DNA from: Isoetes taiwanensis
Lineage: Eukaryota > Streptophyta > Lycopodiopsida > Isoetales > Isoetaceae
NCBI GenBank assembly: GCA_021234155.1
Contig: JAJEKV010000041.1
Span: 9,385,018-9,449,017 of the forward strand
Direction: 5' to 3'
DNA: 64,000 nucleotides
Part shown: one piece after another, positions 24,560 to 35,118 of the stretch
Layout: the number at the start of each line of letters is the position of its first letter
How positions within the stretch are numbered: position 1 is the first letter of the stretch
Notes under the pieces: model-generated
Seen by the model: the letters and a program-made list of their open reading frames with translations, nothing else
Told to the model about the DNA's origin: nothing
The model's database searches: none
Made by a program: the position numbers and the translations under genes

Positions 24560-25165
24560 ATTCATATGTAGTGCTTCATAAAGCAAGAGTTATTTTTTTT
24601 TCGTGTATTTTTGTACAGTAGCTTTACCTACATAAAATCTTTTTTCGTGTATTTTTGTACAGTAGCTTTACCTACATAAAATCTTTGACCTGCATGTAGG
24701 GACTACTCACCATGTGCTAAAAAATAAAGAATCAGAGCCACTGCTTTTCTGGGATCAACAGGGGGTCTAACTCTTATTCCTAGTCTAGTTAGGTAAGGGA
24801 CAATGAGACCAACTAGTGTCTCGAATGTAGCCCTCTTTATACGATAGATCTGGTGCCACATATCATCCTCAAACGAGGGAGGGCAGTTCCAAGCATTATC
24901 ATCAATGTTGTCCCATTGTGTGGTCTGCCTTGGACATACCCAAAATCTCTCTAGGAGGCCTCTTTAATCTCGAAGAAACTGCTAGCAGCAAGGTGGAAGA
25001 TGCACACATGTAATTTATATTGTTTTCCATCTGTCTGTCATGTTCTAGAATGTTGATTAGCTTTTCTTGTTCAGTTTCTTGTGTCAGAATGAAGACAAAA
25101 GCTTTGAAGGCTAGTCCGAGGAGAATGGCGCAAAATCATGGCATCATGCCTAGAATTACCGGATT
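24560..25165 (-). pseudogene. PIF/Harbinger transposase fragment (copy A)
   Basis: Parallels the first third of the intact-looking transposase at 28442-30497: exon 2 N-terminal part (about 24690-25020, complement of TGCCACATATCATC and neighbours) and exon 1 starting MNPVILGMM (ATG near 25163), with an early TGA. The catalytic region is deleted. A 47-bp tandem duplication sits at 24594-24684. The neighbouring 25376-25600 region shares promoter-like sequence with copy B. Confidence 0.65.
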
Positions 25166-25200
25166 CATTGAAGTATTGTAGCTAAGGACGAAAAAATCAG

Positions 25201-25828
25201 ATTCTAAGATCGGAATTAAGTGAAAATGAGGTCTATATTCAAAATATGGGATTCAAGAAACTAAACTCAAAACCTGAAATGTGGGATAATTCAAAGGTCA
25301 CTTTGCTGCCAAGAAAGAGGCACGAAGAAAACTCGGCAGAACGATCTCAAAAATCCAGTCGGATAGGGTCTAACAGGGCTAGTAGGGAATATCTCTCACC
25401 GAATAAGGTATAAAAACCATCTCTCGTTGTATATGACGAGAGATTAAAAAACAAACATGCATGTGGCCGGGGAGGGGGCTCGGCCACATGTGAGCCGAGA
25501 GATCGTGAGAGATGAAATGAGAGACAAAATGGGAGGAGATATTATGAGAGAAATGCGGGAGTCCACTTAGTGGACTCTCGCATTTAGAGATATTCGCCCA
25601 TAACTGCTGTTAGGGGCGTTTCCATTAATAAAATGTCCGTTAAGGATAACGTCCCGAAAAATTTATGGAGCCAATTTTTGGAGGCCGGAATTTTCGACCT
25701 TAATTCCGGCCTCTGTTCAAGGTGGACGGGCTCCAAGAATTGAAGCTCCAAAATTCTTCCCTCCTTGCATCGCATTCAACGCCAATTGTAAATCCGGTAA
25801 GCATTTTTGCATTTCTTTACCTCAATTT
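25201..25828. other. PIF/Harbinger central non-coding region (copy A)
   Basis: Shares TCTCGTTGTATATGACGAGAGATTAAAAAA and a GTGGCCG block with 30770-30850 of copy B. It lies between the leftward transposase and the rightward Myb-like gene, so it probably holds divergent promoters. An inverted repeat GCGGGAGTCCACTTAGTGGACTCTCGC is at 25555-25581. Confidence 0.5.
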
Positions 25829-26073
25829 GTGAAATGCTTTGGTAATAGCCACATTCTTAGCATCTGCCTGCGTGATAAATCAGTGGTTGTGCACGAAAGC
25901 AATTCTGTTGCTCTAAACCAGGCCAAGAAAAGGAAAACTCTTGTAGATTGGTCGGACAATGCAATCTCCACCATGCTTGCTTTGATGAAGGAGTACAAGG
26001 TGCATAATAATTTATTTATTTATTTATTTGTCTAGTGCTCACTTAGGACCTTGAAAGGCCATGGAGCAAATAT

Positions 26074-26463
26074 TCACAACTTTAACAAAAATGTACGGTG
26101 TGTATCCACCCTGTTCATATACTCTCCTACAAAGAATGGTTCCAGATTTAACAATGTATAAAAACTGTCTATGTGTACCTCGAACTCCTCCCTTATATGC
26201 TCATATGCTGTGCAGTGCAAAAAGGTGTGGGCTTTATCCTCCACGTCTCCAGCGCCACATATCTTACATTTCCTGTCTTCCATGGGAATGTTAAACCATC
26301 TGCCTACTTCAATCTCTAGCCGATGAGAGCTGGTTCGGTATCTAGCCATTACTCGTTTATATGCCTTTGGGATATCCGAGCATAGATAAGCTTGGCTTTT
26401 GTATTCTCTCATGTCATTAACTTTACTTCTATAATGAGACATTTTGCTACCCGGGCAGCCCAT
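26074..26463 (-). CDS. LINE C-terminal region with Cys/His motif
   Basis: About 129 codons with RKCKICG, then DVEDKAHTFLHC: the CxxC..HxxxxC motif found at the C-terminus of many plant LINE ORF2 proteins. It follows the RT and precedes the AAAT tail. Confidence 0.7.
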   Translation of the reverse strand: MGCPGSKMSHYRSKVNDMREYKSQAYLCSDIPKAYKRVMARYRTSSHRLEIEVGRWFNIPMEDRKCKICGAGDVEDKAHTFLHCTAYEHIREEFEVHIDSFYTLLNLEPFFVGEYMNRVDTHRTFLLKL

Positions 26464-26511
26464 AAACTATCTAATGCAAGCTTTTCCAATAAGGTTCTAG
26501 CTTCGTTTTTA

Positions 26512-27546
26512 TCATTCGCCGGTTTGCTTCGATATAACCCCCATTTTTTGCCCAATTCCAAAATCTCTTAGCCACCCTTTGTTCTGAATTTGCCATAGCT
26601 TGATAGGAGATTCGAGTTGACTCTTGTTCTTGTAGCCCTGTTCATAAAATTTACAGCTTTTGATAAAGAGCTTCAAGCTCGAGAGGTAGCAACCCAACTT
26701 CGCTAGCATTATTGCATACCGGAGTTTGAGCTTTGATCCCAAGCTCTTCTCGCAGAAAAACATTTTTTGCACGGATTCTACTTGGCTCCATAGCTTAGCC
26801 TGACATCCGTGCCCCCACACCGGTGTACCATATAACAAAGACACCGTTTGCACAAGAGTCTTGAAAAGCATTTTTTTCAGCTCCCAATCAATTAACGAAG
26901 CTTTATTACATCTTGTTAGCATGCTGTATAAGGCTGATTTTCCTCCTGTGACTCTTCTTTTCACACAATCTTTCCAGCTGTAATTTGAAGCAAAATCAAT
27001 GCCCAAGTATTTGTAGCATTCTACTGTTTCAAGTGCTTGACCCTGATATAAGAAATCTGGTCTCTCCCTAGTACCAAAAACCATAATTTTGGACTTAGCT
27101 ATATTTACCTTCATCCCCTTTGCAATGCAGAATAATTCCAGCCCGTGCAAATGTTTCTGTAATACTTGCTTTTTGTTGGCTAGCAATACGATATCATCTG
27201 TGTATAACAACAATTGAATAAGACAGTTACCTATTTGTGTGCCCTGTAATGATTGATCTTTGAGCCATTCTTCCAATTCGTCTATGAAAATGCCAAACAA
27301 AGTTGGCGATAATGGGCAGCCTTGGCGTACTCCGACCGTGTTTCTCACTCGTGTGCTCAAATCTGTTGAGATTTTAATCAGAACTTCTGAGTATAACTGG
27401 GCTATGGCTGCTCTGATTTCTTCAGGAACCCCTAGCTGCACCATCCTTTCGCTTAGCTTATCTCTTGGAACGGAGTCAAATGCTTTGGCGAAATCTATAA
27501 ACGCTACAAACAGAGTTGCATTCGGATGTCTAGCTTTCTCCACCAA
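26512..27546 (-). CDS. LINE reverse transcriptase, palm and thumb
   Basis: 344 codons: FIDFAKAFDSVPRDKL (motif A Asp), GVRQGCPLSPTLFGIFIDE, LLLYTDDIVLLA (catalytic box, usually YADD, here YTDD), KSKIMVFG and YKYLGI. This is the RT that copies the LINE RNA at the nicked target. It is continuous with the upstream segment apart from a frameshift and with the C-terminal zinc segment apart from a stop near 26512. Confidence 0.85.
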   Translation of the reverse strand: MVEKARHPNATLFVAFIDFAKAFDSVPRDKLSERMVQLGVPEEIRAAIAQLYSEVLIKISTDLSTRVRNTVGVRQGCPLSPTLFGIFIDELEEWLKDQSLQGTQIGNCLIQLLLYTDDIVLLANKKQVLQKHLHGLELFCIAKGMKVNIAKSKIMVFGTRERPDFLYQGQALETVECYKYLGIDFASNYSWKDCVKRRVTGGKSALYSMLTRCNKASLIDWELKKMLFKTLVQTVSLLYGTPVWGHGCQAKLWSQVESVQKMFFCEKSLGSKLKLRYAIMLAKLGCYLSSLKLFIKSCKFYEQGYKNKSQLESPIKLWQIQNKGWLRDFGIGQKMGVISKQTGE

Positions 27547-27633
27547 TACTCTGAGTGCAAGAGCATGGTCTAACGTACTATGTCCTTTCCTAAAACCAGC
27601 TTGGCATGGAGAACGTTTATCATTTCCTTCTGC

Positions 27634-28269
27634 TCACAAGCTAAGCTTAGATTCCAAAAGGCTGCCCAAAATTTTTGCAAAGGTACTCCCAATAAGAATT
27701 GTTCTGTAATTTGATATCACTCTCTTATCACCTGCTTTGTGTATTGGGTGGACCCTGTTTATGTTCCAATTATCTGGCAAACCTTGTCTAATCCCTTCAT
27801 TTAGCAAGCTTGTAAGCGTGGACAATGTCTGCTGCCCGCCCCATTTTAGGAGCTCCACGCACAGTCCATCCATATCACATGCCTTATTGTTGGCCATACT
27901 GCTTAGTGTTTCCTGCACCTCCGATTCTGTAAAAGTTATACATGTGCTAGAGGCTATTTTTGTCATGCTATTTTGGCCACTCTTCTCATATAAATCTTGG
28001 ACTAATTTTAGCAAAGCATCTTCCTTTATACTAGTACTCTCAAATCTGCCTCTAAACATATCCCAAAAAACTTTTGGTGTGTGTCTGAGATGCTGTGTCA
28101 ATTCCTGTTGCTTTTTCTTGTAATAATCACGTTTCTTCTTCCTCAAGAGCTTTTTGTACCATTTGGGTTTGAAAATGCAATTTTGTGGCAATCTGTTTCT
28201 AGCACGCTTGCATTCCTCATCCCACCATGAATTACTTTCTTTCTCCTCAAAACTTGAAATTGAACCCAA
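27634..28269 (-). CDS. LINE ORF, pre-RT and first RT motifs
   Basis: 211 codons: WWDEECKRARN and a Lys-rich helix (region between endonuclease and RT in LINEs), then the N-terminal RT motifs NNKACDMDGLCVELLKWGG and VHPIHKAGDKRVISNYRTI. It overlaps the next frame near 27640, so one frameshift separates it from the palm domain. Probably non-functional. Confidence 0.75.
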   Translation of the reverse strand: MGSISSFEEKESNSWWDEECKRARNRLPQNCIFKPKWYKKLLRKKKRDYYKKKQQELTQHLRHTPKVFWDMFRGRFESTSIKEDALLKLVQDLYEKSGQNSMTKIASSTCITFTESEVQETLSSMANNKACDMDGLCVELLKWGGQQTLSTLTSLLNEGIRQGLPDNWNINRVHPIHKAGDKRVISNYRTILIGSTFAKILGSLLESKLSL

Positions 28270-28316
28270 GACCTAGCCATGCAAGACCAAAGCCACAACC
28301 ACTAGACTAGCATGCA
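28251..28316 (-). repeat. tRNA-like (SINE head) segment at the LINE 5' end
   Basis: On the minus strand GCTAGTCTAGTGGTTGTGGC resembles a Pol III A box and GTCTTGGGTTCAATT a B box, 30-35 bp apart. It abuts the LINE coding region, as if a tRNA-derived promoter had been joined to a truncated LINE. Confidence 0.45.
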
Positions 28317-28441
28317 ATAATGGAAGTATCAATCTTTCTTTAAGCCAATGGAGAGAGATTATGGTGAAATTGCAACCCACAGTTCATGGCCTTGAAGACT
28401 TGAGACAGTTAAGAAACGAGTGGGATAAATTTAAATAAAAT

Positions 28442-30497
28442 TCAAGGATGAGAAAGAAGCATCCAAAAGAACTTCTCTTTTACTATGCCAAATCCATTCT
28501 CTACACAAACTCTGCCCTTGCAAATCCTCTTGTTGAACCTGCCAGAAGCCCCTGTGCCATTTGGAAATACCTTCATAAAAAACCTTCTGCTTGGATATGC
28601 TGAATCCCCTAAAAGCATTGGTGGAATAGTAATTGTCACATCTGCATCCAGTATTTCGCCTCTCTTGTTAATCTTTTTTCCTGTCATTTGGACAGTAGGT
28701 TCCTGCAAAATCTGCTTTGATGCTAGCCTCTTGTACAATAGACTCTTCTTGAACTGATTGGAATCATGTATAGATCCTGTTCTACTAACACATACATTGA
28801 TAAAAATTCTAGAGTGTGTTACTACACCTTGCATGAGGCAGGAATGCCTCTTGTGTCTGCTGTAGTAATCATCCCCTTTGTCTTTCCTCCAAGGCTTCCT
28901 GTACAAGAAAATGTGAGAACCATCAACAGCACCAAAAATACTAGGCAAGCATGTGGCATCTTCAAATTCCTTCATGATATCTAGGAGTCTCTGACCCGAG
29001 GGTAAGGCAATGAATTTTTTGTAAAGCATGGTCTTGGATGCTAAAAGTAAAGTCACTTTCTTGGTATATTTTTGGACTGTGGCTTTTTCAACATAAAACC
29101 TTTGACCAACATGCAATGGCATCTCACCATGAGCTAGAAAATAGAGTACCATAGCTACTGCCTTCCTAGAATCTACAAGGGGCCTGACCTTCCGGCCTGG
29201 TCTGATCAGGTATGGCACAATAAGGCCAACCAGTTTTTCAAATGACCCTCTCTTCATTCTGTAAAACTGATGCCACATATCATCTTCGAATGAGGGAAGG
29301 CAATTTCAAGCATGATTGTCAATGTTATCCCATTGAGTGGTCTGTCTGGGACAAACCCAGAATCTCCTCGGCGGTCTTCTTAATCGAGATGTTGCAGCCA
29401 AGAGTAAGATGGAAGATGCACCAGGGTATTTTTTAACCTCCCTATATATTTGATGGGGCGTAATGTATTGGCCACTACTTACCTTGGATAATTTGCTAAG
29501 CGTAGTTTGGCCTGGCCCTTTTTCGCATTGTTACACCAAGAAGTTGTAAATCGAGAAACTATTTTATTTTTTCAAAAATTTGCATTGGCCACATCCATAC
29601 ATCTAACTCATAAAGATGATAGCCACATCAGTAAGACAGTCTCTAGTTTCTATGATGCTCTATGCAGTTCACAAACAAATACATGCTACTACGCTTCTCC
29701 AACTAAGATTACTATAAGATATGTATCAAACATGCAGAATGTAGTAAGAATCACAAATGGATTTCGTAGGATGGATCTCATTGAAAATTATATTGCAGGT
29801 ACTTGGTAAATGGAAACCAACCTTGATTTTAGTTAAGATGATAAAGAGGATATTTGGGTTGGATGATGAAGAACAAATTCGAGATGCGAATTGCAATCAA
29901 ATCAAAACAAATTTGAACCTAAGAAAAAAAATACTATGTTATTAGAAATGCCTTTAGAATTTTAGGGCTAAACTCAAAAAGATTTTAACCCCCTACAAGT
30001 GGCAAAATTATGTCCCTACACCTGGCCAATATAGAGCCTGGCCATAATCCTAAAACTATAAAATTATTCCATAGTTTAAATGGCCACCACAACAAGCTGC
30101 TAGCATGCATAATATTTTGGAATGGCCACGCTCTAGGAGTTTAGAGATTTGGTAAATATCAAATTGGCCACTTACAAACTGAACTTAATAAGTTGGTGTT
30201 TTGAACTGGCCACTACCCTTTGGTCATGGTGAGAATGTATCCTACTCCGGTGTGGCCGACCATTTTATGAAATATGTGAATGTGTGGCCAACTGGCCCGC
30301 CGGGGCCACTAAAAAACACCCTGAGATGCACATGGAAAACTAGTGTTGTCTTCTTGAAAATCTTGTTCCTCCACTATTGCCATAGGATCCTCGAGCTCGT
30401 TTTCTTTGATAAGATCCAAGCAAAATTTATGCATTGCTAAACCTAGCACAATAGTCCTAAGAAGCATTGCAATCATACCTAAAATGACCGGATCCAT
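28442..30497 (-). CDS. PIF/Harbinger transposase (copy B)
   Basis: DDE transposase of the HARBI1 type that cuts and pastes the element. Exon 1 starts MDPVILGMIAML at 30497 and runs to about 30318. The main exon (to about 29436) holds the N-terminal part (MWHQFYRMKRGSFEKLVGLI) and the catalytic triad: Asp in FGAVDGSHIFLYRK, Asp in LLGDSAYPS and Glu in CVENGFGIVKEKF, ending at 28442. An in-frame TGA near 29310 sits upstream of the main 278-codon frame, so the copy may be broken. The intervening 29437-30308 is intron-like, AT-rich and without other genes. Confidence 0.8.
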
Positions 30498-30850
30498 TCT
30501 TGAAGGACGCTGTCGGTGATGATTTCCTGCCTCAATGGTCTAGGGAATGGATTTTTTACAGAAATGAACTCGAAATGGGACGCGGGAAGTCTGTGTGGGC
30601 GAACTCGAAATATCCCATATCTTTCATTTTGAAGATTGAATGAAGAAAGAATTATCCCATATGGGATGGCCAGCCGGAATCAAATTGGAGGGAAAAAATC
30701 CGGCGGGAAGGAAGAAAACTGCCCGAGACGGCCGCTGTTAAGGCTCGAGAGAAGGTCATCTCTGATCTTCTCTCGAGCTATACTGTATAATTTTTGTCTC
30801 TCGCCGTATACGACGAGAGATAAAAAAATTTCGATCATGTGGCCGACCTG
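30498..30850 (-). promoter_or_regulatory. 5' region of Harbinger copy B
   Basis: Shared with 25376-25600 of copy A (GTATACGACGAGAGATAAAAAAA and the GTGGCCG block). The rightward Myb-like gene expected beyond it is missing; a different repeat starts after 30850. Confidence 0.4.
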
Positions 30851-30858
30851 AGAGAGGA

Positions 30859-30887
30859 AGGGAGGGAGGGAGGGAGGGAGGGAGGGA
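30859..30887 (+). repeat. (GGGA)n tract, G-quadruplex-capable
   Basis: Seven GGG runs separated by single A residues. Four or more such runs with short loops meet the usual G-quadruplex pattern. Confidence 0.7.
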
Positions 30888-31220
30888 AATGAAATGAAAT
30901 GTTTTATTGCATCTTTGAGAGACCATTAGGTCTATAAGACATAATTATACAATTTTTTATCCTTCCTTATGTTTTTCCTCTTCGTCTTCATCTTAATCTT
31001 CTACATCTATCAATAATTTGAAAGTCTTTATACAACTCTCTCTTATTTCTAACCTCTGCATGAGGATACGTGGAGCTGTGTCGAGGCCATCAGGAAAGAA
31101 AGTTTGATAGGGGCTCAAGTACGTATGAAGTGAAGCTATATGGAGATATAAGGTCGTATAAGCGTCAAGTCAAATTTCCCCCTCATAATCAGTGGTCAGT
31201 CAGGCAAATTATCAGGGATA
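30888..31220. other. junction region without gene
   Basis: AT-rich segment between the Harbinger copy and the retroelement remnant. GAAATGAAATG at its left could be a transposon or LINE tail. Nothing coding recognised. Confidence 0.4.
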
Positions 31221-32224
31221 TTGAAGTGTGTATGGCAAGAGAATAAGCAGATCTGGGCTGCAACTTTTACTATGTACTGGTTCATTTACAAGCATCATCA
31301 GGAATTTACTGAAAGGCAATTTGCTAAGTATAGGCAATTATACTACACTCACAGGATGTTAGCTGATGCCTATGGTACATTATTGTTGCTCATGGTACAG
31401 CAGGATTTCTACAGGTTGATAAGAGGTCATATGTGGATGGCAAATACTTATGTCAAGGGCACTGCAGACAGCGACACCATTAAATATAAACAATTATTCA
31501 CTTCTGTCATAAATACTGTTGACCCCAAGATTCCTACCATTCCTTCAGCCCAAATTCAGCACCATGCTCTCGTCCTGATTCTGCTGTGGGTGCGTATTTT
31601 CAGGCCCTTATAAATCAGCGCCTTCTAGTTCCAAGCACGTCCCCCTCTAATGCCTCTAGCAAGGTTCCCTCCAAGATCACAACTATCAGAGAACTTATGG
31701 ATCAAATCTCACAGCAACAGAATACCGCCGCTGCTCGGGAAGAAATTCGGGTTTCTCCTCTCAACATGACCTATCCTATTATTTCCATCTCTTCCTCTCA
31801 TTATTCGGCCAAGGATACTCCATCGGACTCCAAACAGCTATCCAGGGCTTCCACTCTTCACGAGGTTCACTATCAAGCCCCCAACTTTCTCAGCAAGCCT
31901 TATATGAGTATGAGCAACATATTCCCGGTTATATTCTTCAGTTGCAAGAATATCAAGACAAGCTCATGAATGGTATCAAGGTTCATGTTGATTCCTCGGA
32001 TGCCTTAAAAAGGGAGCTCCAGGATCTTCATATTCAGAAAGTTAATCTTGAGGAGAGCTCCAGCAAAAACATAGTATACTCCTAGCCAACTGTAATGAAC
32101 TCAGATGGGCTCAAGAGGCTAAGGCTATCATACTTTGTCTTCGTGCCTCTGGATCTGTAGAAGGGTCGATCATCGCCAATCATTTTTTGCGTTTCTGGTC
32201 TGACTTCAGCATAGAAGAATGCGG
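31221..32224 (+). pseudogene. ORF3-like gene remnant of a Tat/Athila-like element
   Basis: Two overlapping frames, a 130-codon part rich in aromatic residues and a Ser/Pro-rich part containing VGAYFQALINQRLL, parallel the N-terminal domain and linker of the ORF at 2143-3039 (VGGHLQALIRHYLP). A weak coiled-coil segment with stops follows up to 32100. This is the upstream end of the sequence whose 3' half is repeated in the tandem array. Confidence 0.5.
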
Positions 32225-33467
32225 TGTCCTGCGCCCTCTGCTAAATTTTTTTAACTGATACCTTTTAAAGATCTTCAATTATTTATCTTACGCACGGTTC
32301 AACCTATGGCTTATGTATTCCATGACTTTTATCGCCTACTCTCAAACAAAGTTCTTTGAAGGCCATCCCTTAGTATTCACAGGCAAGGAGTCTACTCTTT
32401 TGTTACTCTAAAGGATAACAAATATCTCTCTGATTCCATTTCCACTACTGCCCTCCAGAAAGAATACATGTCGGAGCTTCATTCACAACTCGCATTCTCG
32501 ACTCAAGAAGCTCTTCACTATGCTCAAACACACTTACATAAAGACAATGGAATTGGCTACGCGCAATTATTTTTACAGCATATTGGCACTTTAAACACCC
32601 TCCCGTAGTCCGTATCTACCTTGAGAATCAGGTCATTCCATTTGACTGGGAACTGTTCCCTCTAGAGACCTTGATGCTGCCTCAAGATTGAGACATTCCT
32701 TGCAAGCAATTGGATCCACCTCTGGTTACATAATTCAGGGCTCAGTCTCAGAATAAGTGTATACATCCATCACCCCATGTTAGTCCTTATGCTTCTCTGG
32801 GTGCACCTCCACAGTGTGAGTATCTCACCTCGGGCTAGCACTCTTCCTTTTGGACACGCACTTTGGCTGCATGTGCTGAATGGACACCCATGCATATTAC
32901 CGTGGATCTCCGCTGGGACCCACGTTTTGTATGTCGATCTGCATGGAAGGATTCTAATACACTGGATACCACCTCTAATTGGATTTATATTCCAAATAAT
33001 AAGTCGTGGACAACTCATGCGAATGTTGTTGCCAGCTTAACACAATTATCGATCAAAGCTGCCCCTTCTCCCAATCCTTCAGTCCACATGCAGGCTGGTT
33101 TTTGTGTTGCATTGTGCTGCATCCTCACGAGCTCCTTGAGTCGTAGACGACCCATCTTCCACTGCAATCCTAAAGTGTCAGTGCCTTCGACCTTGAGACT
33201 CTTCTATCGGCTCACCATGCACTAAAAGAAATGGTGCAAACTGGGTTTCTGATAGATGCCATGCCCGCTCTTGGATAGGCCACGCTGGATGCACTCCATC
33301 AATGTGAGAAACTCGTTGCTGAATATCATAATCAGGTCAGATCACATAGCCGCAAGGATGATGCTGATGGACTCGACTACTTCCCTCCCACGAAAATGGT
33401 GCCTTCTTTTCTTTTCTCCCAGTGTTCTTTGGTTGTTGGGGGGGTGGGGGTGTGGAGGAGGAGGGAG

Positions 33468-33786
33468 TGTTAGTCCTGTGCCCAAAGGCACCAGACTATT
33501 TCTAAGATTTACAAAGGAGCCTAAAGGCAAAGTTTAGACATCTACACCAGGAGCCAAAACCACGCCAACTAAGAAGAAGAGACAAAGAGAGTCCACAACA
33601 TAAGGGAAACCAGGGCCTGTCAGTCCTTAGTGCCACGAATCAAGACAATTATAATTCCAGAGATCATGACAGTATTACCACATGGTCAGCAGAGATTTTA
33701 GGGATTAGGTAACCAAAGAATCTGAAATGGCAATCTGTTTGCTATTCTGGGCCAGAGGCCATTGTGCTATATCTATCTATCTAACA
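33468..33786 (+). repeat. short LTR, unit 1
   Basis: 319 bp bounded by TGTTAG and CTAACA, a perfect 6-bp terminal inverted repeat, preceded by a long purine tract (GGGGGTGTGGAGGAGGAGGGAG). Related to the LTR starting at 5115. Confidence 0.65.
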
Positions 33787-33829
33787 TATATATGTTTGTT
33801 GCGCTTATCCGACTGTCCGTCTGAGGTCC

Positions 33830-34216
33830 GACGGTTCACGTGGCTTTGGGACGTATCCTACGGCCCAGATGGCTTGGGAGTTTCTATATAAATTCTATAT
33901 AGACGATCCTACGGTCTAGGTTAATTTGATCCTGACCGTGGATCTGAGATCCTACGGCTCACGTGGCTTTGGGACGTATCCTACGGCCCAGATGGCTTGA
34001 GAGTTTTTATATAGATTCTATATAGACGATCCGACGGTCCAAGTTGATCTGATTTTGATCGTTGATCCGAGATCGTACGGTCTCACGTTGCTTGGGGATA
34101 TATCCTACGGTGCACATGGCTTTGGGAACTATATGTAATCGATCCTACGATCCAGGTTGTTTTTTATCCTGATCGTCGATCCAAGATCCTACGGCTCACA
34201 TTGCTTGGGGACATAT
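33830..34216 (+). repeat. 122-bp minisatellite, unit 1
   Basis: About three and a half repeats of roughly 115-122 bp. Each contains TCACGTKGCTTKGGGAC, ATCCTACGG motifs and a TTCTATATAGACGATC stretch. CACGTGGC matches the plant G-box/ABRE core. The chromovirus inserted in the last repeat. Confidence 0.75.
34212..34216. repeat. target-site duplication, left
   Basis: CATAT, repeated at 48195-48199. The empty site GGGGACATATCCTACGG exists in sister array units (for example near 51245), confirming the exact borders. Confidence 0.9.
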
Positions 34217-34602
34217 TGTGACGTCCCCTACTCGTATACGGTGCACTCACCGTATACAAACAGGAGTTCATCCCCCATACCAGCTCCATACTGATACATG
34301 GCCCTCCACAATCACTGCACCCGTAACGAGTCCCAGTGGGAAGAGTGAAGGGGTCATTTTACCCCGTCTCCCTCAGGGTCTACCTAGCTGCGGAAGCGTA
34401 AACATACACGTCAGTATACAACATAATCACATATCCACCTCGAAGGGTGGGGCATCAATATCTGCATAGACAATGATCAGCATCGTACATAGGGGTCCTA
34501 CCCAAGGCTCAGACTCAAAGGGATGACTGACGGCTTGGGTCTCCAGAGTTCATTGCAGACAGAATTCATGGCAATGGATTTGGCTGGCATATGAACATGG
34601 CA
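34217..34602 (-). repeat. partial third LTR (LTR A)
   Basis: The first 386 bp of the LTR, almost identical to 46621-47007. It stops abruptly at CATGGCA and is joined to the element's leader. About seven single-base differences from the right LTR by eye. Confidence 0.85.
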
Positions 34603-34693
34603 GGTTTATTTATAGGCGGCCGATTTTTAGGTTAAATTTCAAACTACCTTTTTGGGTTGTCTAAAACACCTAGAACACCTAAATTCAAGCATG

Positions 34694-34756
34694 GTCTCAC
34701 ACGTTGCGCCCAGACCGATAATGAAAAGTTCATTTTTTGTCCGGGCGCGACGTGTC
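34694..34756. repeat. hairpin type 1 in the duplicated leader (outer arm lost)
   Basis: Copy of 46147-46213; the right arm is cut after CGACGTGT by a roughly 50-bp deletion. Confidence 0.75.
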
Positions 34757-34846
34757 CGGCCAATTATACTACTTCTTAGCTCAATATTAGAATTATCAAG
34801 TTATTTTTCTGTAATTTATGACTTTTTAGTGTGTTTCAAGCTGAAT

Positions 34847-34913
34847 GTCTCACACGTTGCGCCCAGCCCGAAAATGAGATTCTCATTATCTGTCCTGGCG
34901 CGACGTGTGAGAC
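34847..34913. repeat. hairpin type 2 in the duplicated leader
   Basis: Copy of 46349-46415 with intact arms. Confidence 0.8.
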
Positions 34914-35118
34914 CATCCTACTTTTTGAAGGTTGGCTCACTAATTTTAGTCTTTTTATGTTTCCATTCATCTTAACTGTTACTAGCTTAGCATATACTAC
35001 AAAAATGAGAAATGTTTTTTCCCATTTTTCGAGGTTTGAGAATCCTATCAAGTTAATACTACTGGGAGCATGGTCAGTGCTTTGCTCTTGGTCACCAAGA
35101 ACATTGCTCTGATACCAC

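Larger units (their letters stand above)
26009..28316 (-). mobile_element. 5'-truncated LINE with tRNA-like head
   Basis: Minus-strand non-LTR element: a tRNA-like segment at its 5' end (28316-28251), reverse transcriptase, a C-terminal zinc motif and an (AAAT)n tail at 26031-26009. The endonuclease is missing. AATAAT at both borders may be the target duplication. Confidence 0.65.
25829..28440 (+). pseudogene. PIF/Harbinger Myb-like ORF, split by a LINE
   Basis: The 5' part (25829-26008) encodes KRKTLVDWSDNAISTMLALMKEYKV, a Myb/trihelix-type helix as in the second protein of plant PIF/Harbinger elements. The 3' part lies beyond the LINE (28317-28435) and encodes HGLEDLRQLRNEWDKFK, matching the next helix of that domain. 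In these elements the Myb-like protein assists the transposase. The LINE splits the gene inside the domain. Assignment of the two halves to one gene is inference from order and frame. Confidence 0.5.
32225..34216 (+). repeat. tandem-array unit 1, left part
   Basis: Begins at GTGTCCTGCGCCCTCTGC like units 2-4 (49275, 55895, 63271). It contains the ORF3-like remnant (32225-33467), LTR (33468-33786) and minisatellite. It is interrupted at 34216 by the chromovirus and resumes at 48195. Units 2 and 3 appear almost identical to each other; unit 1 differs slightly more. Confidence 0.85.
34603..35118 (-). repeat. second copy of the 5' leader and primer site
   Basis: Matches 46056-46620: TATA region, both hairpins (the first has lost its outer arm through a roughly 50-bp deletion near 34756) and the primer site GCTCTGATACCA at 35106-35117. 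Together with LTR A this shows that the element was once at least partly tandem (LTR-body-LTR-body-LTR) and lost most of the left body. Confidence 0.85.

Noticed and set aside
34218-34469. ORFs inside the LTRs (also 46622-46873, 47935-48234)
   Set aside because: They fall in LTR sequence with no conserved domain, and the frames are not kept in the old copy at 20892.
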